From Rossellomorea sp. AcN35-11 (lineage in GTDB: Bacteria; Bacillota; Bacilli; Bacillales; Bacillaceae_B): a stretch of DNA of 64,000 nt. Below, in pieces: positions 18,639-27,641 of the stretch (positions are counted from its first letter, which is position 1; the number at the start of each line of letters is the position of its first letter). The translations under genes were made by a program, and so were the position numbers. A model generated the notes under the pieces. That model ran no database searches. It had not been told where the DNA came from and saw only the letters and a program-made list of their open reading frames with translations. The stretch covers positions 1,250,501-1,314,500 of the forward strand of contig CP128835.1 in NCBI GenBank assembly GCA_030388825.1, in the 5' to 3' direction.

Positions 18639-20015
18639 TTAATTTCCTTCAACGATGGACCAGAAGTCGTCTTCTACTTTTTGGTGGATGGCTTTCGTTC
18701 CTCCAAGGATGGTTACTCCAAAGGTAGAATCCATCACAAGATCTTTAATTGCCGGATGGATTTCGTTTGGAGTCGTAAGTAATAGTGGTTCACCCCAGTT
18801 TGTTGCCAGGACCGAACCCGTTAACGCATCGGCGAACTGAGTGCCTGTAGCAACAAAGACAAAATCAGTAGGAACGCCAAACTCTTGAATGATATTGGCG
18901 TTTGTTTCATAACGGTTTTCCCCTGCGATTCTAGTAGGAAGCGGTAGCTTAGCAAGGACAGTGTCACTGATGACACCACGGCCGCCGATCACATAGTTCA
19001 TTTCATAGGTTTTCGCTTGTGTTAAAGTCGTTGCCGGGATGCTGTCTTTCTCAGAAAGAAGGATAGGGTATCCATTCTGTGCTGCAATGGAAGCGATGGA
19101 TAGAGCATCCGGATAATTCTTCCCACTTACGACAACAGCCGTATCGTTTTTAGGCAGCTTTTTGGAAATGGCAACGGCCGTTTCATAGCGGTCTTTCCCG
19201 CTGATTCGCATAACGGAAACGTCCAGTGCCTTCAATTCACTTACAACATTATCCGAAATGACGCCGGGACCTCCGAGGATCGTCACTTTATTGACGCCTA
19301 ACTCATAAATGGCTTCCTCAACGGCTGGGTGAAGGCTTCCTTTCGTCGTCAAAAGGATAGGAGCATCTTTATGGTAGGCAAGGGGTGCCCCCGCTAAAGC
19401 ATCAGGGAAGTTGCTCCCTGTCGCTAATATGATTTCATCCGTTCCGAAACCCCAGCCTTGAAGGGCGATTTCAAGTGCTGTTTCATACCGGTCTGCACCG
19501 AATAAGCGATCTACATAAGGCTCAAGAGAGAATTGAGACGGGACGACTACATATTCCTCACCATTTGCGAGATTCTTACTATCTTTTACAGAAACATAGT
19601 ACGTCCCTGCAGTTACGGAGTAATCCGCCATAAATCCGTCTATTTCATCTGAACTCATTTCATTGGGTTCAATGATATTTTTGTTTTCATCATAAAGAGT
19701 GATATCCAATAGAATGCTTGGATCTTCGTTCCATGATCCGCCGTAAAGGTAGAATGGATCTTCTGTATCAAGTTGAACTTTAAACATATCAACATCATCT
19801 TTTGTGAATGTCCCTTTTACCGCGTCCTCCAAAACGATGTCATTGGCATTGCTGAAGGTGTTATTAGGTTCTTCTTCAACAAAGAATCCATCGCGATCGT
19901 ATGCCTGGAGCTCCATCTTTTGCTGAGCCGATGGGCTTTCAGCTGAGACTGCACCACTAAATAGACTGGTTGCCAATAATGCTGAGCCGACTGAAGCAAT
20001 AAACCATTTTTTCAT
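18639..20015 (-). CDS. Secreted PPC-domain + 3x CWB2 cell-wall-binding protein
   Basis: A 458-residue protein with a Sec signal peptide (about residues 1-25, cleavage near AVSA). Residues ~45-165 are a bacterial pre-peptidase C-terminal (PPC)-like beta domain (EEPNNTFSNAND, GTYYVSVKDS). Residues ~170-455 are three CWB2 repeats, each with RxxGxxRYETA, (S/T)GxNFPDAL and a VxILGGxxxI-type end. CWB2 triplets fold together and bind anionic wall polymers (shown for C. difficile PSII). There is no catalytic domain, so it may be an adhesive or scaffold protein. The RBS is GGGGGAAAG. A disrupted paralogue lies directly downstream. Confidence 0.9.
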   Translation of the reverse strand: MKKWFIASVGSALLATSLFSGAVSAESPSAQQKMELQAYDRDGFFVEEEPNNTFSNANDIVLEDAVKGTFTKDDVDMFKVQLDTEDPFYLYGGSWNEDPSILLDITLYDENKNIIEPNEMSSDEIDGFMADYSVTAGTYYVSVKDSKNLANGEEYVVVPSQFSLEPYVDRLFGADRYETALEIALQGWGFGTDEIILATGSNFPDALAGAPLAYHKDAPILLTTKGSLHPAVEEAIYELGVNKVTILGGPGVISDNVVSELKALDVSVMRISGKDRYETAVAISKKLPKNDTAVVVSGKNYPDALSIASIAAQNGYPILLSEKDSIPATTLTQAKTYEMNYVIGGRGVISDTVLAKLPLPTRIAGENRYETNANIIQEFGVPTDFVFVATGTQFADALTGSVLATNWGEPLLLTTPNEIHPAIKDLVMDSTFGVTILGGTKAIHQKVEDDFWSIVEGN

Positions 20016-20272
20016 CTTTCTTTCCCCCGATTTTTCTGCTCTTGGAATTTTAAATGAAACTGTTCTTGAGCTGGAACAGAGTGATGTTCCTGGTCCTTCA
20101 TTACCGAATTTTCATAACATCTAGATTAGTATAATAGCGATTTCAAAATTTTGCTAGATAGGAACATATAAATATTTTTCGCTAATTTTTTCCATAATTG
20201 ACGGAGTGGGATTGATAAAAAATTAAGGGTGTTTTACATTTACATGACCGGATAGAAACAGGATATGATTTT

Positions 20273-20281
20273 TGCTATACT
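20273..20281 (+). promoter_or_regulatory. Extended -10 element for the epimerase gene
   Basis: TGCTATACT, an extended -10 (TGn + TATACT), about 55 bp before the start codon. No good -35 is visible. The rest of 20016-20334 is AT-rich divergent spacer. Confidence 0.4.
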
Positions 20282-20334
20282 TAACAGAAGTGATGAAAAA
20301 AAGAACTCTCCATTTTGAAAGGGGAACAACATAC

Positions 20335-21282
20335 ATGAGCAAGATCCTGGTTACTGGAGGGGCCGGCTTCATCGGCTCTCATATTGTAGAAGAATGGTTA
20401 ACGAAAAATGAGGAAGTCGTGGTGATAGATAACTTCTCCATGGGAGCAATGGAAAACCTTCCTAAAGACGATAGGCTTACCGTGGTGGAAGGGGATATTT
20501 CTTCTAAAGAGACGATTGAAAGGTTGTTTCAAAAGCATCGCTTCAAAAAGATCTTCCATCTTGGTGCGATTGCGAGCGTAGCGGCATCAGTGGAAAATCC
20601 ACTTCATACCCATCAAACCAATCTGGAAGCGACTTTATTTTTATTGGAAGCAGCCCGGAAACAAGGAGGGCTCCAGAGGTTTGTATTTGCTTCATCGGCT
20701 GCGGTTTATGGAGATGAGCCGACACTTCCGAAGAAAGAGACATCGACGATCAGACCGTTGACTCCTTATGCCATAGACAAATTCGCTTCAGAGCAATATG
20801 TCCTTGCATTCAGCCGGTTGTATGAGATCCCGGCAACGGCCGTCCGATTTTTCAACGTGTTCGGAAACAGACAAAATCCGTCGTCACCTTACTCTGGAGT
20901 CGTATCCATTTTAACGGATAAATTCAAGCAGTTAGTAAACAAAGAAGAAACCAGCTTCACATTATACGGAGACGGGGAGCAGACGAGAGACTTCATTTAT
21001 GTAAAAGATGTCGTCCAGGCGAATCTTCTTGTATCGGAAGATGAGAGAGCCATCGGGAAAGTATTCAATGTGGGGACAGGTGATTCGACAAGCCTGAACG
21101 AATTGATTGGCATGTACGAAGAGATCACGAATACGAAACTGCCTATCGAACAACTGGAAGAGCGTTCAGGAGACATTAAAGAGTCCTATTCGGATATCTC
21201 GGAGCTTAAATCATTAGGATTTAGCCCTGAGTATTCCATGAGAGAAGGACTATTGGAGTATTGGAATAAAGAAAATGAATAA
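20335..21282 (+). CDS. NAD-dependent UDP-sugar epimerase (GalE-like SDR)
   Basis: The start ATG 20335 follows GAAAGGGG; a longer in-frame ORF upstream overlaps the promoter. The 315-residue extended SDR has the NAD loop VTGGAGFIGSH at residue 6, the catalytic pattern TPYAIDKFASE (Tyr-x3-Lys), a Ser at FASSAAVYG and the late RDFIYVKDV. It resembles UDP-glucose/UDP-GlcNAc 4-epimerases or decarboxylase-type relatives; the exact sugar cannot be fixed. It is transcribed alone, between CWB2 genes, with its own terminator, and likely supplies a UDP-sugar to the local wall polymer. Confidence 0.85.
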   Translation: MSKILVTGGAGFIGSHIVEEWLTKNEEVVVIDNFSMGAMENLPKDDRLTVVEGDISSKETIERLFQKHRFKKIFHLGAIASVAASVENPLHTHQTNLEATLFLLEAARKQGGLQRFVFASSAAVYGDEPTLPKKETSTIRPLTPYAIDKFASEQYVLAFSRLYEIPATAVRFFNVFGNRQNPSSPYSGVVSILTDKFKQLVNKEETSFTLYGDGEQTRDFIYVKDVVQANLLVSEDERAIGKVFNVGTGDSTSLNELIGMYEEITNTKLPIEQLEERSGDIKESYSDISELKSLGFSPEYSMREGLLEYWNKENE

Positions 21283-21285
21283 GCG

Positions 21286-21321
21286 AAAATGCCCGTTCCT
21301 GTTAACAGGAACGGGCATTTT
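21286..21321 (+). terminator. Terminator after the epimerase gene
   Basis: A 16-bp perfect stem AAAATGCCCGTTCCTG / complement, loop TTAA, T-rich tail. Confidence 0.9.
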
Positions 21322-21410
21322 TGTGTCGTTTGAAGGAAGGTATATTACAAAAAAGGGGTAATTATGACGAAATTTGTTACGTAATTGTAAAATAATTTCG
21401 AAAATTTTAA

Positions 21411-21419
21411 TGGTACTAT
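21411..21419 (+). promoter_or_regulatory. Extended -10 for the NlpC/P60 gene
   Basis: TGGTACTAT, an extended -10 about 37 bp before the start codon. A TTGTAA lies too far upstream to be a normal -35. Confidence 0.35.
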
Positions 21420-21455
21420 TGTTTTTGTAGAATTATAGAGAAGGGGAATTGAGAA

Positions 21456-22769
21456 ATGTCATATGATCGTAAACCTGTATCTATTACTTTCGTCACGGTA
21501 GTCAGCTTCATGTTTTTATTGTTTTTCCAGACCCCTGCGTCAGCCGCAGGTGCAAAAATAGATCGAGTGAGTGGAATTGACCGTTATGAAACGGCCGTCA
21601 AAGTCTCCAAACAAGGATGGACGAGTGCAAACACGGTCGTCATCGCAGTGGGGAATAACTTCCCGGATGCATTGGCGGGTGCTCCCCTTGCGGACAAGCA
21701 TAATGCACCCATCCTTCTTGTAACAAAGGATGGTGTTCCATATAGTGTGAAACAAGAATTAAAACGATTGAAACCGAGTAAGGCATACATATTAGGTGGA
21801 AGTTCCGTCATTTCCCCTTCTGTTGAAGCTCAGCTTAAAGAGTTGGGCATTACCAGTACACGAGTTGCCGGGGAAAATAGATATGAAACGGCTGCGAAAA
21901 TCGCTGAGCTGGTAGGAGGCTCCCAGGCGATTGTCACCTACGGAAGGGATTTCCCTGACAGTCTCGCCATCGCACCTGTTGCAGCCAGTAAATCGATGCC
22001 GATCCTATTGACTGAAAAGAATCATATTCCTGAAGAAACGAAACAAGCTTTACGCAACTTTAGCTCTTCCATTCTTGTAGGCGGTACAGGAGTCATTAGT
22101 GAAAACGTCAAGAAACAATTGCCAAGGGCAACCCGTATCTCCGGGAAAGACCGGTACGATACGGCAACAAAGGTAGCCGAAAAATATTATTCAGCTTCGA
22201 ACAGGACCGTCATTGCAACAGGGGAAAGCTATGCAGATGCATTGACAGGATCAGTCCTGGCGGCTAAGAAAGATTCACCGGTTATGCTGATCCAGTCTAA
22301 TCATGTTCCCAGTTCTGTGAAATCCACTGTTGATAAGCTGGATATCAATCACTTTACGATCATCGGAGGGACTTCTGTCATTTCCGAAAAAGCCCAAAGT
22401 CTATTTGGTTTTGATACGGATGCTTTAATCAAGACGGCGAAGCAATATATAGGGACACCTTATAAATGGGGTGGGACGACTCCAAGCGGCTTTGACTGCA
22501 GTGGTTATTTAAATTATGTATATGATATACACGGAATCGATTTGCCGAGAACGACCTCAGAGATCTGGAACTTCGGCTCCCGCTCAAGTTCTCCTGAGGT
22601 AGGGGATGTCGTCATGTTTGAAACGTACAAGCCGGGCCCTTCCCACGGCGGGATCTATATTGGCAACAATCAGTTCATCCACGCGGGGGACCGCGGGGTA
22701 GAAGTGACGAATATGGATAATGTGTATTGGAAGCCCCGTTATTTGGGAGCGGTGAAGGTTGTAAATTAA
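21456..22769 (+). CDS. 3x CWB2 + NlpC/P60 peptidoglycan endopeptidase
   Basis: A 437-residue secreted protein with a signal peptide (residues 1-30, cleavage near ASA). Three CWB2 repeats span about 33-320. The C-terminal ~110 residues are an NlpC/P60 cysteine peptidase: nucleophile Cys348 in SGFDCSGYL, catalytic His in PSHGGIYIG, third polar residue in NQFIHAGD. These enzymes cut D-Glu-mDAP bonds in stem peptides. CWB2 modules would hold it to wall polymer. The order (binding first, catalysis last) differs from the subtilase and amidase genes nearby. The RBS is AGAAGGGG. A terminator follows, so the gene is monocistronic. Confidence 0.92.
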   Translation: MSYDRKPVSITFVTVVSFMFLLFFQTPASAAGAKIDRVSGIDRYETAVKVSKQGWTSANTVVIAVGNNFPDALAGAPLADKHNAPILLVTKDGVPYSVKQELKRLKPSKAYILGGSSVISPSVEAQLKELGITSTRVAGENRYETAAKIAELVGGSQAIVTYGRDFPDSLAIAPVAASKSMPILLTEKNHIPEETKQALRNFSSSILVGGTGVISENVKKQLPRATRISGKDRYDTATKVAEKYYSASNRTVIATGESYADALTGSVLAAKKDSPVMLIQSNHVPSSVKSTVDKLDINHFTIIGGTSVISEKAQSLFGFDTDALIKTAKQYIGTPYKWGGTTPSGFDCSGYLNYVYDIHGIDLPRTTSEIWNFGSRSSSPEVGDVVMFETYKPGPSHGGIYIGNNQFIHAGDRGVEVTNMDNVYWKPRYLGAVKVVN

Positions 22770-22782
22770 TAGACCGATAGAG

Positions 22783-22810
22783 AAACTGTTTGTCATTTGG
22801 CAAGCAGTTT
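22783..22810 (+). terminator. Terminator after the NlpC/P60 gene
   Basis: AAACTGTTTG pairs with CAAGCAGTTT (one G-U), followed by a T run. Confidence 0.8.
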
Positions 22811-22884
22811 TTTTCTATTTACCCGGTTTAATGGGAAGGTAAACATAGTCTTTTAATATCCGTTTCGAGAGGGTGAAAGGGTAC

Positions 22885-22912
22885 GGTTAATATGTACTCA
22901 TACATATTAATC
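22885..22912. promoter_or_regulatory. Perfect 10-bp inverted repeat upstream of the subtilase gene
   Basis: TTAATATGTA, loop CTCA, TACATATTAA, 195 bp upstream of the TTG start at 23105. It has no T tail, so it is more likely an operator or leader hairpin than a terminator. The surrounding spacer (22811-23104) holds no gene that I can support. Confidence 0.45.
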
Positions 22913-23104
22913 GGGAGGGAATGAATGAAAATACAATAGTAAAAATATATTATTTTTTCTGAAAATAGCACCTCCTTTTGTTGACTAAAGAACTAACTGA
23001 GATTAAAATGGAAATAGAGTTCGAATTTTTCCATAATTATATTTTTTTGGAAGATACGGAGTATTTCGGACTGAGACTATTAAACTATCAAGGGGGAAAA
23101 GGGA

Positions 23105-26100
23105 TTGACGTTTAAGAAAAAGGTATTTTCGGTAATGGCAAGTGCTACTTTGGTGGCTTCTTCTTTCGCTGGAGTAACCACCTTCAATCCTGATAAGGCA
23201 GAGGCTGCTTTACAGGAGACGAAAAAGTTCAAGGTTTCTAATTTCTCGGAAGTGTTGGCACTTTCCATGAGTAATCAAGCTGTACAGGAGCTTGTCATCG
23301 TAGGGAACGGTAAAGTAGATGCGACGAGTCAATTGGAGAAACTAGGGGTAAAAGTAAAGCAAAACTATAAAAACTATGTATATTTAGCTGACGTACCGAC
23401 ACGTAAAGTAATGCAGGTCCTTGATCTGAAGAGTGTCCGTACAGTTGGGAAAAATACTGAAATCGAGCTTGGTGAAGTGAAGGATCCCGAATTAAGCGTG
23501 AAGGGTCAAAATGATGTGGACAAGGATGCAGTCGTCACCCCTGATCAGGCTGAAACACATGCGCCGACGGGAGTGGATGATTTCCACGATAAGTTTGACG
23601 GTACAGGCACACGTATCGGAATCATCGATTCAGGTCCGGATCCGGGTCATGAATCCTTTACAGAAGGACTGGAAGAAGGCACTCGTAAATATGGTGATTC
23701 CAAGATTGTGGCGGTAAGGGACTATACGATTTCAAGTCGTTTCGCTACGTACCCTATCGAGGATCACTATAAGAAATATTTAGGTGACGGTGTGAACTAC
23801 CTTTCCGAAGGGGACGTGCTGTTTGACAAAGGCCATGCTGAAGGTGACTCCATTACAGTTGGGGATACTACATATAACACAGCAGGACTTGACGCCTCAG
23901 ACGATAAATTTTACTTAGGGAAGACAGCATTCGAAGCCAATCCTTATCCTGAAGGCCATTCCAGATGGACGAATCAGGATTTGAATGCTGACGGTAAAAA
24001 TGGGAACTCCGATAACTTCTCTGTTCTCCTTGTAGGTGACAAAGTCTATATCGATACAGATATGGATAATGACTTTACAGATGAAACAGCATATAAGAAT
24101 AATGAGACTGGTACATTTGATGTAGATGTCTCCGACGACATGCTTGGCGCGAACTTCCGTGTGAATGATATGGAACTGAACTGGTTCGGTGCCGGATTGA
24201 AGAAGATCAATCTATTCACGGACTTTAACGGACACGGTTCCCACGTTTCCGGTATTTCTGCAGCCGATGGTCCTGGCGTGGCGAACGCATATGGAGCAGT
24301 TGCAGGTGAAGGGGTTGCTCCTGGAGCGGAGCTTGTTGGATTGCGTGTGTTCAAGGCAGCCGGCGGAGCCTATACGTTCAGTATCCAAAAAGCGATGGTT
24401 GACGCAGCCCTTCCTGAATCAGAAGGCGGATTCGGTGTCGATGTTGCCAACTTAAGCTTAGGTTCCTCACCGGATTTAAATGACGGATTGGGATCTTATG
24501 GAGAGCTTATGTCTGTGCTGAGTGAAGATACAGACATCGTATTCGTGACTTCTGCAGGGAACTCAGGTCCTGGTGCAGATACAGTAGGTTCACCAGGGGG
24601 ATGTCGCTCCGATTATCTCTGTTGGTGCGCACATTACAGCTGACATGTGGGCGAAGGAATACAATTACTATCCATATGGTAAAAATGCAGACGGAACTCC
24701 GAAAGACGGACAGGGATTATGGTACTTCTCTTCTGTAGGGCCAAACGAAGCTGGTAACCAAAAACCTGATATTGTAGGACCAGGTTCTGCATATGCAGCC
24801 ACACCCTGTACAAAACGGACCATATGTGGTTATGCAGGGGACGAGTATGTCATCACCTTATGTAGCAGGGGCAGTAGCGCTACTTAAATCGGCAGCCCTT
24901 AAAGACCGTATTCCATTTAACTATGAGATTGCGAGAGAAGCATTGATTCATACTGCCAACCATATGGACGGCTATAACCGTGCTCAGGAAGGTGCTGGAT
25001 TGATTGATGTTCCGGCTGCATATGAGTATTTACGCGAGCATTACATTACGGACATTGAAGATGTGGAAGTAACGGTTTACCACGGAGAGAAAGTTTCCGG
25101 TGGACCGGGACTATACGTAAGAAACAAAGAAATCCCTGAAACAGTGGAAGTGCTTGTGGAAAACACATCCAATGATGACAAGAGCCTTGATGTGACGCCT
25201 ACTGGTGATTGGATGACTCCGTCAGAGTCCAAGCTTAACCTTAAAGCCGGCGAGAGCAAAACGATCTCAGTCAGCTATGATGCGTCTAAATTGGAAACAG
25301 GCGTAAATGCTGAAACATTGGTGTTCGACGATGCCTCTACACCATACGTTGAGGCAAGATCCGCCCAAACGATTGTGACAGGTTATGAATTTAATGAGGA
25401 CAATCGCTTCCGTTTCCGCGAAGATGGAGAAGTTCAAGCTTCTAAAACAAACGGGTATACATTCAAAGTGGAGCCGGGTGTAAGCGAAGTCCGCTTCTCA
25501 TTGAACGCTATCAGTGAAAATGATGACTACAAAGGTCGCGTACGTGCCATTGTCTTTAATCCTGACGGAGTGGAAGTAAGTGAATTCCAAGGCTATGCAG
25601 GATACGGAGCAGGTGGATTAGGAGTTGAAGACCACGTATTCAAGTCACCTAAACCAGGTGTTTGGGAAGTTCATGTGTATGCATCCCCTGGTGCTGAAGA
25701 AGGAAAAGAAATCAACAAATATCAGTTTGAAGCAGTTGTTCAGGATGTCGTAGCTGTACCTGGTGAAGTAAAATTAGGGAAAGCGGCTCCTGGAACAGAG
25801 ATGACGAAATCTGTCACATTCTCAAACTATCTATCCGGCTCTAAAGATGTGAAGGTAGTAGGTGCTCCATTCAGCACGCCTAAAACATCTTCTGAAAAGG
25901 TAGAAGTCCCTGGAGGAAATCAATTCTACTACCAGGAAATCGATGTGAAGAACAATGTATCACTTGAGATTCAAACATCTAATCCTTCTTATGCAAGTGA
26001 TGATGTAGATTTATACCTATTTGATGCAAATGATGAGCAGGTTGCTTATTCTGCAGGAGCTACATCCGATGAAAAGATTTCATTAACTTCTTTACCGGAT

Positions 26101-27331
26101 GGTAAGTACAAGATCGGTATTGAAGGATATGCGACAATGGATCCTACGACGACTCTTGATCTATCAATCAGCGAGTTCGGCGTCCTTTCTCCAGGTGAAA
26201 AAGGAAAAGGTAAAGTAGAAGCCGATGCTTCGAAAACCCTTAAAGTAGGAAAATCATTAACGACTGATGTGAAAATCACAACTCCTGATGAATCTGTTAG
26301 TGCAATCGGAGCAGTCTATTTACTTGATGCGAAAACGGATGAAGTATTATCGCTTCTTCCAATCAAAGTAGACGGTGATATCATCACCGAAGTATCAGGT
26401 CAAGACCGTGTCGGAACAGCGATCGAAGTTTCCAAGAAGCTTCATAAAGATGGCTTTGCCGATGATCACGAATATAAAACGGTTATCCTTTCAACTGGAT
26501 ACAACTTCCCTGATTCATTATCTGCAGGTCCACTTGCATCAGCGATTGATGCTCCTATCCTGCCTGTAGGAAGCAACGGGAAGCTTTCTAAAGCAGTATT
26601 GGATGAAATCGAGCGTCTTGGTGCTGAAAATGTGTACATCCTTGGTGGAGAAGGTGTCGTTTCTGCTGAAGTATTTACACAATTAAACGGTATTTCCATC
26701 GATTCTTCCGATATCGAACGTTTAGAGACAGACGGAATGCCAAACCGTTACGGTACAAACCTTGCGATCGTTTCAAAACTTCAAGAACTTGGATTCAAAG
26801 GGAACGGAGTATTCGTTGCCACTGGTAAGAACTTTGCCGATGCACTAAGTGCAGCAGCCATCGCTGGTGCCAATGATATGCCGATCGTCTTAACAGATGG
26901 TAAAGGTTTATCTGCTGAAGCGAAAGCCATCCTTGAAGATGAGAAAGTCTATGTTCTAGGTGGAAAATCGGCTGTTCCTGAAAATGTAGTAGCTGAAGCC
27001 AAGAAAGTAGCAACAGATGTGAAAGTCCTTTCCGGTGTGAACCGTTACGGTACACTGGCTGCCATCCTTGACGAGTTCGCCAGCAGCCACAGACAAGCTT
27101 TATGTTGCAAGCGGTAAGAACTTCCCGGATGCATTATCTGCTGCTCCATTAGTGACAGATAACGCTGGATTACTACTGTTGACAGATCCAAACGGATTAC
27201 CGAAAGAAGTAGACGCGTTCTTAACGAAATATCTTTACCAGAACAAAATCTCTTCTGTGACTGTACTTGGTGGTAAAGGTGCAGTTGGAGAAGGTGCAAG
27301 AGAAGATCTTCAACAAAAAGTAACAAACTAA
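23105..27331 (+). pseudogene. Frameshifted large subtilase (S8) + 3x CWB2
   Basis: A secreted serine protease gene interrupted three times, each by a +1 insertion: in GGGGG at 24596-24600, CCC at 24804-24806 and CC at 27087-27088. Removing them gives one 1407-residue protein. TTG 23105 follows AGGGGGAAAAGGGA; a signal peptide (1-35) and propeptide-like region come next. The S8 triad is Asp175 (GIIDSG), His377 (NGHGSHVSG) and Ser580 (GTSMSSPYVAG). The ~200 residues between Asp and His exceed those of ordinary subtilisins and resemble tripeptidyl-peptidase-II/Vpr-like enzymes. Beta-sandwich domains and three CWB2 repeats (from about residue 1097) complete it. All catalytic residues survive, so sequencing error is a real alternative to decay. 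Confidence 0.82.
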
Positions 27332-27346
27332 TAGAATATGTTTTGG

Positions 27347-27379
27347 GCCACCTGCTAGTTATAGCGGGTGGCTTTTTTT
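27347..27379 (+). terminator. Terminator after the large subtilase gene
   Basis: GCCACCTGCTA pairs with TAGCGGGTGGC (one G-U), then seven T. Confidence 0.9.
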
Positions 27380-27565
27380 GGCTCTCTTAAAGATCGGTAC
27401 CATTTTACAAATGGTCTGCCTGAGCTCAGTGTGTGCTCCATGGTGAAGGGAGCCACTCAGCTTTCGGAAATCAACTCCTGCTCTCTAATGAAACATTCCC
27501 CAAGATACGGAACTTGTGAACATCTAAACCTTTCAGCTTATCATTCTGAAAATTCCTTAAATTCA

Positions 27566-27594
27566 TAGACAGGACCACCGCCATCTTATATACT
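27566..27594 (+). promoter_or_regulatory. SigA-type promoter of the second subtilase gene
   Basis: TAGACA, 17-bp spacer, TATACT, about 48 bp before the start codon. The 27380-27565 stretch upstream holds nothing else I can support. Confidence 0.6.
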
Positions 27595-27641
27595 TTTTAC
27601 AGATGATGTAAACAACATTCAACTGAGAGAGGAGTGGCTTG

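Noticed and set aside
22924-22935. Tiny ORF after GGGAGGGA
   Set aside because: Only three codons; too short to support as a gene.
27368-27568. 66-residue ORF after the large subtilase
   Set aside because: No RBS, starts in the terminator T-run, no recognisable features.
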